NCBI GenBank assembly: GCA_017860765.1
Contig: JAGDMY010000092.1
Location: 1-6,538 of the forward strand
From: Chloroflexota bacterium
GTDB lineage: Bacteria > Chloroflexota > Dehalococcoidia > Dehalococcoidales > UBA3254
Reading direction: 5' to 3'
DNA: 6,538 nucleotides
Below, piece after piece: positions 1 to 5,898 of the stretch. The first letter of the stretch is position 1. Every line of letters begins with the position of its first letter. The notes beneath the pieces are model-generated. The model did not search any database. It saw only the letters and a program-made list of their open reading frames with translations, and had not been told where the DNA came from. The translations under genes and the position numbers were made by a program.

Positions 1-1
1 C

Positions 2-1354
2 GCGCCCCTCGCTCCGCCTTATGTTTATGAGAGTCACCTGCCGGTATTAGGCATCTGTTACGGTATGCAGGCCATCACCAAGCAGCTGGGGGGAAGTGTT
101 TCTCCCGGCTCCCGAAAAGAATATGGCCATGCCATGCTTCACCTCAGTCGTCTGGATTCGCCGCTGTTTGCCGGGTTGCCGGAAACGATGGCGGTCTGGA
201 TGAGCCACGGTGATAAAATCGAGCAAATACCGCGAGGCTTCTCCACACTGGCCTACACGGAAAATACTCCGGTGGCCGTGATGGGCAATGAGCAGGGCAT
301 CTATGGTTTACAATTCCACCCGGAAGTAATCCATACTCCGGAAGGCAAAAATATCCTCAAGAATTTCATCTACCGCATCTGCTGCTGCCGGGGCAACTGG
401 ACTATCGGAAATTTTATTGAAGAAAGCATCTGCCGGATGAGAGAACGGGTGGGCGGTGGGAAGGTTATTTGTGCGCTCTCCGGCGGAGTTGATTCTTCGG
501 TGGTGGCTACCCTGATACATCGCGCCATCGGTGAGCAATTGACCTGTATTTTTGTCGACCATGGCTTGATGCGCAAGGAAGAGGTAGAACGCACCTTCAA
601 TACCTTCCGTTTGAACCTGGGCATGAATATCATTCTGGCCGAGTCAGCCGAGAGATTTCTTAAAAAGCTGAAAGGCGTTATAGACCCTGAAGCTAAACGC
701 AAAATCATCGGGGAAGAATTTATCCGCATCTTCGAGGAGGAAGCCCGCAAGATTGGCAAAGTAGATTTTCTGGCCCAGGGAACCCTGTACCCGGATGTTA
801 TCGAAAGCGCTTCCTCAGGGAGCAAGGCCGCAGCCAAGATCAAGACCCATCATAACGTTGGCGGCTTGCCGGCGGACATGTCATTGCAGCTTCTGGAACC
901 CCTGCGCTCCTTATTTAAAGATGAAGTGCGCCGGGTGGGCGCCGAGCTGGGCTTGCCGGAAGAAATGGTCTGGCGCCAGCCCTTTCCCGGCCCCGGTCTG
1001 GCCATCCGCATAATCGGCGAGGTTACCAGGGAAAAACTGGATATGCTGCGCGATGCCGACTTCATAGTGATGAACGAAATCAGGGCCGCCGGCCTCTATC
1101 GGCAGCTCTGGCAAAGCTTCGCCGTCCTTACCGATGTCAGGTCGGTGGGAGTGATGGGCGACTTCCGTACCTACGGATACCTGCTGGCTATCCGCGCCGT
1201 GACGAGTGATGACGCTATGACAGCAGACTGGGCCCGCCTCCCCTATGACCTGCTGGCGCACATCTCCAATCGCATTGTGAATGAGGTCCGCGGGGTAAAC
1301 CGCGTAGTTTACGATATCACGTCCAAACCACCTTCTACCATAGAGTGGGAGTAA
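2..1354 (+). CDS. guaA: GMP synthase (glutamine-hydrolysing), 5' end outside window
   Basis: This cytosolic enzyme converts XMP to GMP using ATP and ammonia released from glutamine. The reading frame is open from base 2, so the gene starts upstream; 450 residues are visible and roughly 60-75 N-terminal residues appear to be missing, judging from the usual 510-525. The class I glutamine amidotransferase domain comes first: the nucleophile Cys lies in LGICYGMQ (Cys codon 56-58), and the His and Glu of the triad lie in FHPE (codons at 317 and 323). The ATP pyrophosphatase domain follows, with the PP-loop SGGVDSS at 479-499, then [10 protein letters not shown] and [10 protein letters not shown]. 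The C-terminal dimerisation domain carries [10 protein letters not shown] and ends in the family-typical KPPSTIEWE, so the 3' end is intact. Two TAA codons in tandem end it. The Met codon at 65 lies inside the amidotransferase motif and is not the start. It is followed 50 bases later by purD, which suggests co-transcription. Identification is very secure. Confidence 0.97.
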   Translation, partial: APLAPPYVYESHLPVLGICYGMQAITKQLGGSVSPGSRKEYGHAMLHLSRLDSPLFAGLPETMAVWMSHGDKIEQIPRGFSTLAYTENTPVAVMGNEQGIYGLQFHPEVIHTPEGKNILKNFIYRICCCRGNWTIGNFIEESICRMRERVGGGKVICALSGGVDSSVVATLIHRAIGEQLTCIFVDHGLMRKEEVERTFNTFRLNLGMNIILAESAERFLKKLKGVIDPEAKRKIIGEEFIRIFEEEARKIGKVDFLAQGTLYPDVIESASSGSKAAAKIKTHHNVGGLPADMSLQLLEPLRSLFKDEVRRVGAELGLPEEMVWRQPFPGPGLAIRIIGEVTREKLDMLRDADFIVMNEIRAAGLYRQLWQSFAVLTDVRSVGVMGDFRTYGYLLAIRAVTSDDAMTADWARLPYDLLAHISNRIVNEVRGVNRVVYDITSKPPSTIEWE

Positions 1355-1393
1355 TAAGAACCGCCGAGTTTTAACTTTTGGTTCACTCATTCC

Positions 1394-1398
1394 GGAGG
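1394..1398 (+). promoter_or_regulatory. Shine-Dalgarno sequence that sets the purD start
   Basis: GGAGG lies six bases before the TTG codon at 1405. This is ideal spacing for that TTG. It lies downstream of the alternative in-frame TTG at 1378, so it cannot serve that codon. Confidence 0.8.
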
Positions 1399-1404
1399 CA
1401 ATCC

Positions 1405-2664
1405 TTGAAAGTGCTGGTTGTCGGAAATGGAGCCCGCGAGCATGCTTTGGTCTGGAAACTGGCCCAGAGTCCCCGGGTCACCGGGATCTTCGCCGCACCC
1501 GGCAATGCCGGCACTGCCCGGATTGCCGTCAATCTGGATATCAGACCTACCGATATCGAATCGTTGAGCACGGCAGTCCGCGAAAAACATATCGAATTAG
1601 TGGTCGTTGGCCCTGAAGCGCCCCTGGCCGAAGGCATCGTGGACCATTTTCAAAAACTCGGTGTACCCATCTTCGGGCCCACGCAGGCCGCGGCCCAGAT
1701 CGAGGGCAGCAAAGCTTTCTCCAAAGCTTTAATGCAAAAATACGGCATTCCCTGCGCTGCCAGCCGGACTTTCGACAAGCTGGCAGAAGCCCAGGAATAC
1801 ATTCGTCAAAAGGGCGTACCGCTGGTTATCAAAGCTGATGGTCTGGCCGCTGGCAAAGGTGTCATTATGGCCGAGACCCTGGAACAGGCGCTGGAATCCG
1901 CCTCCAGCATGATGGAAGCCAAAACCTTTGGCGCTGCTGGAGATAAAATCATTATCGAAGAAAAGCTCACGGGAAAAGAGATGAGCTATTTCGCTTTTTC
2001 CGATGGCCGGACTATAATGCCGATGGTACCTGCCTGCGATTACAAGCGGGTGAATGATAACGATCAAGGACCCAATACCGGGGGAATGGGTGGCTATAGC
2101 CCGCCCTATTTCTTCACCCCGCAGTTGGAGCGGAAGGTTATCGAGGCCATCGTCGAACCCACCATCAAGGCCATGGAGAAGGAGAACCGGCTTTACCGCA
2201 GCATCCTGTACGCCGGGTTAATGGTGAAGGACAATGAGCCGCGGGTACTGGAATTTAACGCCCGCTTCGGCGATCCCGAGTGCCAGGTGACCTTGCCCCG
2301 GCTCAAATCGGATCTGATGGATATAATCCTGGGCGTTATAAATGGCAAGCTGGCTTCTGTTAAAGCAGAATGGAGCCCGGAGGCCTGTGTGGGCGTGGTC
2401 ATGGCATCGGCCGGCTATCCGGGCAGCTACCGGACTGGCCTGCCGGTCAACGGCCTGGACCAGGTTGATAAGGACATTCTGGTTTTTCATGCCGGGACGA
2501 AAACCGGCGATAAGCCCGGGCAGGTCTTGACCAGCGGCGGGAGGGTTTTAACTGTGGTGGCGCTGGCCAGGACTACCGACGAAGCCAGAGAGAAAATATA
2601 TCGCAACCTGCCCAGGATCCATTTTGAAGGCTGCCATTACCGGAAGGATATTGCCAGGTTTTAA
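1405..2664 (+). CDS. purD: Phosphoribosylamine-glycine ligase (GAR synthetase)
   Basis: PurD joins 5-phosphoribosylamine to glycine using ATP, the second step of de novo purine synthesis, in the cytosol. I place the start at TTG 1405 because a GGAGG sits six bases upstream and the protein then begins MKVLVVGNGAREHAL, the normal family N-terminus. The longer frame from TTG 1378 would add nine unmatched residues. The result is 419 residues, the usual length. Visible motifs in order: GNGAREHAL (7-15) of the N-terminal domain; GPEAPLAEG (69-77); the ATP-grasp segment VIKADGLAAGKGV (141-153); the glycine-rich GPNTGGMGG (222-230); and EFNARFGDPE (283-292), which supplies metal/ATP ligands in this family. 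A C-terminal domain follows, ending near HFEGCHYRKDIARF. No key motif is missing. It lies 50 bases after guaA and 42 before purE, consistent with one purine operon. Confidence 0.96.
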   Translation: MKVLVVGNGAREHALVWKLAQSPRVTGIFAAPGNAGTARIAVNLDIRPTDIESLSTAVREKHIELVVVGPEAPLAEGIVDHFQKLGVPIFGPTQAAAQIEGSKAFSKALMQKYGIPCAASRTFDKLAEAQEYIRQKGVPLVIKADGLAAGKGVIMAETLEQALESASSMMEAKTFGAAGDKIIIEEKLTGKEMSYFAFSDGRTIMPMVPACDYKRVNDNDQGPNTGGMGGYSPPYFFTPQLERKVIEAIVEPTIKAMEKENRLYRSILYAGLMVKDNEPRVLEFNARFGDPECQVTLPRLKSDLMDIILGVINGKLASVKAEWSPEACVGVVMASAGYPGSYRTGLPVNGLDQVDKDILVFHAGTKTGDKPGQVLTSGGRVLTVVALARTTDEAREKIYRNLPRIHFEGCHYRKDIARF

Positions 2665-2683
2665 CCTCTAGACCCCTGGTTTC

Positions 2684-2700
2684 ACAGGAGTCAACAGGAG
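2684..2700 (+). promoter_or_regulatory. Tandem Shine-Dalgarno sequences before purE
   Basis: The heptamer ACAGGAG occurs twice, at 2684-2690 and 2694-2700. The second copy ends six bases before the purE ATG at 2707 and is the functional ribosome binding site by spacing. The first copy is too far upstream for that ATG and serves no in-frame start I can see; it may be a chance duplication or a standby site. Confidence 0.6.
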
Positions 2701-2706
2701 CGTGAT

Positions 2707-3165
2707 ATGCCGCAAGTTGCCATTGTGATGGGTTCAAAATCAGACATGGAGACCATGCAGCCGGCCATGGATATTTTGAAAGAATTCGGCGTCGAATATG
2801 AAGTTTCGGTCATCTCAGCCCACCGCACGCCTGAGAAAGCCCGCGATTATGCCAGGCAAGCTTCCAGGCGAGGCATCGAGGTCATCATCGCAGCAGCCGG
2901 AGGCGCAGCCCATTTACCGGGCGTGATGGCCAGCTGGACGGTACTGCCGGTTATCGGAGTTCCCCTGGCCACCAGCGAACTGAAAGGTGCCGATGCCCTG
3001 TATTCCATTGTCCAGATGCCCGCCGGAATACCGGTCGCCTGTGTGGCAGTCGGGAGCTGGGGTGTCAAGAATGCCGCTTATTTGGCTGCGGAAATTTTGG
3101 GACTCAAGTATAATAGTATACGTAAATCTTACGAGAAATACAGGAGAAACCTGGCAAGGAGTTAA
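2707..3165 (+). CDS. purE: N5-carboxyaminoimidazole ribonucleotide mutase (class I PurE)
   Basis: PurE forms CAIR, the sixth intermediate group of purine synthesis; class I enzymes isomerise N5-CAIR made by PurK, while class II enzymes carboxylate AIR directly with CO2. The 152-residue protein has the expected size for a single-domain PurE. Motifs: GSKSD (9-13), SAHRTP with the catalytic-type His39 (37-42), AGGAAHLPG (64-72) and IVQMPAGIPVA (101-111). The HRTP form is typical of class I. One departure is the segment GSWGVKNAA (116-124), where enterobacterial PurE has GKAGAANAA. The C-terminus is basic (SYEKYRRNLARS). ATG 2707 is chosen because an ACAGGAG ends six bases before it and the protein starts directly with the conserved first strand. 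No purK is adjacent. The stop is only three bases from the purB start, so translational coupling is likely. Confidence 0.96.
   Translation: MPQVAIVMGSKSDMETMQPAMDILKEFGVEYEVSVISAHRTPEKARDYARQASRRGIEVIIAAAGGAAHLPGVMASWTVLPVIGVPLATSELKGADALYSIVQMPAGIPVACVAVGSWGVKNAAYLAAEILGLKYNSIRKSYEKYRRNLARS
3156..3161 (+). promoter_or_regulatory. Shine-Dalgarno sequence for purB inside the end of purE
   Basis: AAGGAG overlaps the last codons of purE and ends seven bases before the purB GTG at 3169. This supports the GTG start and ties purB initiation to translation reaching the purE stop. Confidence 0.8.
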
Positions 3166-3168
3166 ACC

Positions 3169-4533
3169 GTGATCGAACGCTATTCCCGACCGGCGATGAA
3201 ACGGGTATGGTCAGACGAAAACAAGTTCAATAAGTGGCTAGAAATAGAAATCGCGGTCTGCGATTCCTGGGCAGAGCTAGGTGCAATCCCTCGCAATGCG
3301 ATGCCTAAAATCAAGCTGGCCCGCTGCAATTTCAAGCGGATGGAGGAGATCCTCAAGGAAACTCACCACGATATGACCGCCTTCCTCGGTGCGGTAGCCG
3401 AGAGCGTCGGAGAGGAGTCCCGCTATATCCACCTCGGCCTGACATCTTCAGACATCATGGATACAGCTACCAGTTTACAGCTGGTGGAGGCGGCTGATAT
3501 TTTAATAGACGATATCAAAGGCCTTATTGATACCCTCGCCCGCCGCGCGATAGAGTTTAAATACTCGACTATGATAGGGCGGACCCATGGCGTCCATGCC
3601 GAGCCGATCACCTTCGGCTTGAAACTGGCGATATGGGTGGATGAGATGCGCCGCAACCTGCGCCGTGTAGCCGAAGCCCGCCGGGTCATCTCTGTCGGCA
3701 AAATTTCGGGAGCGGTCGGCACCTATGCTACCGTGCCCCCGGAAGTGGAAGAGAAGGCCTGCGCCAAGTTGGGACTGCAGCCGGCGCCCATTTCCAACCA
3801 GATCCTGCAGCGGGACCGCCATGCCCAGTTTGTCACTACCCTCGCCATTGTTTCCAGTTCCCTGGATAAATTTGCCACCGAAATTCGCGCCCTGCAAAAA
3901 ACTGAAATACATGAGGTTGAGGAGCCTTTCTCCGCCGGACAGACCGGTTCCTCGGCCATGCCGCATAAACGCAATCCCGAGCTTTGTGAACGGGTCAGCG
4001 GTCTGGCCAGGCTCATACGCGGCCATTCGGTGACCGCCCTGGAGAATGTCGCCCTCTGGCACGAAAGGGATATCAGCCACTCATCGAATGAACGACTGAT
4101 TCTGCCGGATTCTTGTCTGGCACTGGATTATATTTTAAATATCTTTTCCTCGGTCATGAGCGGGCTTCAGGTCTTCCCCAAGAGGATGAAGAAGAACCTG
4201 GAATTGACCAGGGGTCTGGTCTTCTCTCAGAGGGTGATGCTGGCCCTGATCAATAAAGGTTTAAGCCGCCAGAAAGCCTATGAACTGGTGCAGCGAAACG
4301 CTATGAAAACCTGGACGGGAAACCGCAGTTTTCTGGTTTTGCTGAAGAACGATCCTGAAGTCAAGGCAGTAATCGATGCCACAGAGCTGGAGTCCCTTTT
4401 TGATTATCAATATTACCTGGGACATGTCAACGAGATTTTCAATCGCCTGGGCCTCAGCGACGCTCAGTGGAGAGACAAGTCCTCTATCACGCCAGCCAGC
4501 AATCTGGCACCCAGAACAATCCAATCGAATTAG
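3169..4533 (+). CDS. purB: Adenylosuccinate lyase
   Basis: PurB releases fumarate from SAICAR to give AICAR and from adenylosuccinate to give AMP, so it works in both the common purine pathway and the AMP branch. The 454-residue protein belongs to the fumarase/aspartase superfamily. It starts MIERYSRP, a common N-terminus in this family, from a GTG with AAGGAG seven bases upstream. Motifs: HHDMTAF (66-72), TSSDIMDT (92-99), GRTHGVHAEP with the probable general-acid His140 (137-146), the flexible signature loop GSSAMPHKRNP holding the catalytic Ser (260-270), and WHERDISHSSNER (297-309). All expected active-site segments are present. It is slightly longer than the roughly 430-residue short-form enzymes, with the extra length appearing to be a C-terminal tail after the last helices (about 435-454). 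It begins three bases after purE and ends 46 bases before purC, so the two genes flanking it catalyse the steps immediately before its SAICAR reaction. Confidence 0.97.
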   Translation: MIERYSRPAMKRVWSDENKFNKWLEIEIAVCDSWAELGAIPRNAMPKIKLARCNFKRMEEILKETHHDMTAFLGAVAESVGEESRYIHLGLTSSDIMDTATSLQLVEAADILIDDIKGLIDTLARRAIEFKYSTMIGRTHGVHAEPITFGLKLAIWVDEMRRNLRRVAEARRVISVGKISGAVGTYATVPPEVEEKACAKLGLQPAPISNQILQRDRHAQFVTTLAIVSSSLDKFATEIRALQKTEIHEVEEPFSAGQTGSSAMPHKRNPELCERVSGLARLIRGHSVTALENVALWHERDISHSSNERLILPDSCLALDYILNIFSSVMSGLQVFPKRMKKNLELTRGLVFSQRVMLALINKGLSRQKAYELVQRNAMKTWTGNRSFLVLLKNDPEVKAVIDATELESLFDYQYYLGHVNEIFNRLGLSDAQWRDKSSITPASNLAPRTIQSN

Positions 4534-4563
4534 GGTGAAAGGAAGAGCCAAAACTCTTTAGAA

Positions 4564-4570
4564 AGGGGTG
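4564..4570 (+). promoter_or_regulatory. Ribosome binding site that favours the ATG start of purC
   Basis: AGGGGTG resembles the anti-Shine-Dalgarno complement GGAGGTG with a mismatch. It ends nine bases before ATG 4580. The in-frame GTG at 4568 lies inside this element and has no purine-rich site upstream of it, so ATG 4580 is the better start. Confidence 0.55.
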
Positions 4571-4579
4571 TGTGCGGAA

Positions 4580-5491
4580 ATGGATGCCTCGGTATTGGTC
4601 AAAACCGATCTACCTCTCCCACTCTTCGGCCGTGGTAAGGTCAGAGACACCTACGAATTAGGCGACCTGCTGCTTATTATCGCTACTGATCGGATCTCGG
4701 CCTTCGATGTGGTCCTTCCCTGCGGCATACCGGACAAGGGCCTGATCTTGAATAAAATGTCTATTTTCTGGTTTGAACAGACCAAGAGGCTCATGCCCAA
4801 TCATTTGTATGAACCGCTGGAGGATGTGAAGCGGCTGGATGATTTCATCCCGGCCAAGAAACGCTTTAAATATCCGGACTGGCTCAGCGGACGCTCGATG
4901 CTGGTCAGGAAGATGGCCCGCATCAATATAGAATGCGTTGTTCGCGGTTATCTGGCGGGCTCCGCCTGGGAAGAATATAAGCGCTCGGGCGCTGTCTGCG
5001 GCTATCAGCTGCCCAGAGGTTTGCTGGAGAGTCAGGAGTTGCCGGAACCCCTGTTTACCCCCACTACCAAGGCCGAAAAGGGACACGATAAACCTTTGAC
5101 TATGAACGAGATGCGGGAAGTGGTGGATGCTACTCTAGCCGAAGAGATGCGGACCGCCAGTCTGAATGTCTATAACTATGCGCGTGACTATGCCAAGTCA
5201 AGAGGCATCATCATCGCTGATACCAAGATGGAATTCGGACTGCACGGCAACCATCTCATTTTAATTGATGAGCTGCTGACCCCGGACTCGTCCCGTTTTT
5301 GGGACATGGAACTTTATCAGGTCGGACAATCACAACCCAGCTACGATAAACAGCCGGTACGCGATTGGCTGTCTGCCTCGGGCTGGAATAAAGAACCACC
5401 CCCTCCCATGCTGCCACCCGAGGTCATTCAATCGACCTGCGAGTTATACTGCAAGGCCTATGAACGGCTGACCGGAAAACCCTTGAAGTAG
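4580..5491 (+). CDS. purC: SAICAR synthase (phosphoribosylaminoimidazole-succinocarboxamide synthase), long form
   Basis: PurC condenses CAIR with aspartate using ATP to give SAICAR, linking the PurE product to the PurB substrate. From ATG 4580 the protein is 303 residues, matching the longer (about 300-residue, yeast Ade1-like) family rather than the roughly 237-residue E. coli type. Motifs: the nucleotide-binding RGKVRDTYE (18-26), TDRISAFD (36-43), RGYLAGSAWEEY (122-133), EPLFTPTTKAEKGHD (156-170), ADTKMEFG (213-220) and IDELLTPDSSRFW (229-241). All are intact. A GTG at 4568 would add only four residues (starting with Met-Cys-Ala-Glu) and sits within the probable ribosome binding site, so I prefer the ATG. 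It lies 46 bases after purB and is probably the last purine gene of the operon; the next gene, 53 bases on, is of unrelated function, although no terminator is visible between them. Confidence 0.97.
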   Translation: MDASVLVKTDLPLPLFGRGKVRDTYELGDLLLIIATDRISAFDVVLPCGIPDKGLILNKMSIFWFEQTKRLMPNHLYEPLEDVKRLDDFIPAKKRFKYPDWLSGRSMLVRKMARINIECVVRGYLAGSAWEEYKRSGAVCGYQLPRGLLESQELPEPLFTPTTKAEKGHDKPLTMNEMREVVDATLAEEMRTASLNVYNYARDYAKSRGIIIADTKMEFGLHGNHLILIDELLTPDSSRFWDMELYQVGQSQPSYDKQPVRDWLSASGWNKEPPPPMLPPEVIQSTCELYCKAYERLTGKPLK

Positions 5492-5544
5492 TTTTATGTC
5501 AACCTGAGAATAAACGCTATCATGGACTCTTTACAGGCCATCTT

Positions 5545-5817
5545 ATGAGTATCAAGTTGCATCTTTATTCGAGTCTACAGCAATACACCGGGGGACGTGA
5601 CATCATTGAAACTGAGGGAAAGACTGTAGGCGAGTGTCTTAATAACCTGGTGGGCCAATACCCGCAGATCAAGCCTTCACTGCTGGCTCAGAACGGTGAA
5701 CTCGCCAGGGGCGTTTTCATTTCGATAAACCTGGAGAGCCCCTATTCTGAGAACCTCAACACGCCCCTGAAAAATAACACTGACCTGTACCTGATTCTTA
5801 TTCTCTCCGGTGGATAA
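5545..5817 (+). CDS. MoaD/ThiS-family ubiquitin-like sulfur carrier protein
   Basis: The 90-residue protein looks like a small beta-grasp sulfur carrier. It begins with a short strand (MSIKLHLYSSLQQYTG), has a middle segment TVGECLNNLVGQYPQIKP like the helix of MoaD, and ends in LILSGG, the Gly-Gly tail that is adenylated and thiocarboxylated in MoaD and ThiS. In MoaD the thiocarboxylate donates sulfur to build the dithiolene of molybdopterin, the same pterin that carries tungsten in AORs. The next gene encodes an AOR-family protein, so a role in pterin cofactor synthesis is more likely than thiazole (ThiS) synthesis; that choice is inferred from context. The start ATG 5545 has a weak ACAGG seven bases upstream. 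No MoaE, MoeB or other cofactor gene is visible here. I leave the symbol empty because AOR-linked MoaD proteins form a separate group from the general MoaD. Confidence 0.85.
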   Translation: MSIKLHLYSSLQQYTGGRDIIETEGKTVGECLNNLVGQYPQIKPSLLAQNGELARGVFISINLESPYSENLNTPLKNNTDLYLILILSGG

Positions 5818-5821
5818 CCGG
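5807..5821 (+). repeat. Small inverted repeat across the moaD-like stop codon
   Basis: CCGGT (5807-5811) and ACCGG (5817-5821) can pair around a five-base loop that includes part of the stop codon. There is no T-tract after it, so it is not an intrinsic terminator. It may be chance in GC-rich sequence. Confidence 0.3.
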
Positions 5822-5825
5822 TCCG

Positions 5826-5838
5826 CCTGCATTGCAGG
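5826..5838. repeat. 13-base palindrome, possible operator
   Basis: CCTGCA and TGCAGG are perfect inverted halves around a single central T. As RNA it would form only a short hairpin with no following T-run, so termination is unlikely. Its position over the candidate -35 element of the AOR promoter makes a dimeric regulator site possible, but no regulator gene is in view. Confidence 0.4.
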
Positions 5839-5860
5839 ATAAACCCGGCTTTGCTATGAT
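5832..5860 (+). promoter_or_regulatory. Candidate sigma-70-type extended -10 promoter for the AOR gene
   Basis: A -35-like TTGCAG (5832-5837; three of six matches to TTGACA) is followed after exactly 17 bases by TATGAT (5855-5860; five of six matches to TATAAT). TGC at 5852-5854 gives the TGn extended -10 signature, which compensates for the weak -35. Transcription would start near 5867, leaving a leader of about 30 bases before ATG 5899 that contains the GAGGAG ribosome binding site. This would allow the AOR gene to be expressed separately from the upstream genes. The prediction is by eye only. Confidence 0.45.
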
Positions 5861-5887
5861 GGTCAACTAAGATATCCCGGAATAAGT

Positions 5888-5893
5888 GAGGAG
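5888..5893 (+). promoter_or_regulatory. Shine-Dalgarno sequence of the AOR gene
   Basis: GAGGAG ends five bases before ATG 5899. It is a strong site and fixes the start, which also gives the family-typical N-terminus MYKGGYTGKILRIDL. Confidence 0.75.
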
Positions 5894-5898
5894 ATCAA

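Noticed and set aside
370..843. A 157-codon open frame on the - strand opposite the guaA PP-loop region
   Set aside because: It is a shadow of guaA with no independent coding signal.
1358..1384. GAACC ... GGTTC inverted repeat between guaA and purD as a possible terminator
   Set aside because: Only a 5-bp stem with a 17-base loop and no T-run in the right place; too weak.
911..1390. A 159-codon open frame on the - strand opposite guaA
   Set aside because: It is antisense to conserved GuaA sequence including the [10 protein letters not shown] region, with no domain or ribosome binding site that would make it a gene.
3109..3114. A perfect TATAAT near the end of purE that could be an internal promoter for purB
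   Set aside because: No -35-like hexamer occurs 16-18 bases upstream and there is no TGn extension; the bases are explained by purE codons.
3502..4080. A 192-codon open frame on the - strand opposite purB
   Set aside because: It lies entirely antisense to the well-conserved purB coding sequence, has no recognisable motif, and its composition is what reverse-complemented GC-rich codons give.
4545..4558. Small AGAG/CTCT inverted repeat between purB and purC
   Set aside because: A 4-bp stem is not meaningful and no T-tract follows.
4568..4579. GTG start for purC four codons upstream
   Set aside because: It lies within the ribosome binding site used by ATG 4580 and has no Shine-Dalgarno of its own.
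5545..5817. Assignment of the small Gly-Gly protein as ThiS (thiamine pathway)
   Set aside because: Its 90-residue length is above the usual 65-70 of ThiS, and the neighbour is an AOR gene rather than thiG or thiF; MoaD-type is the better reading, though not proven.
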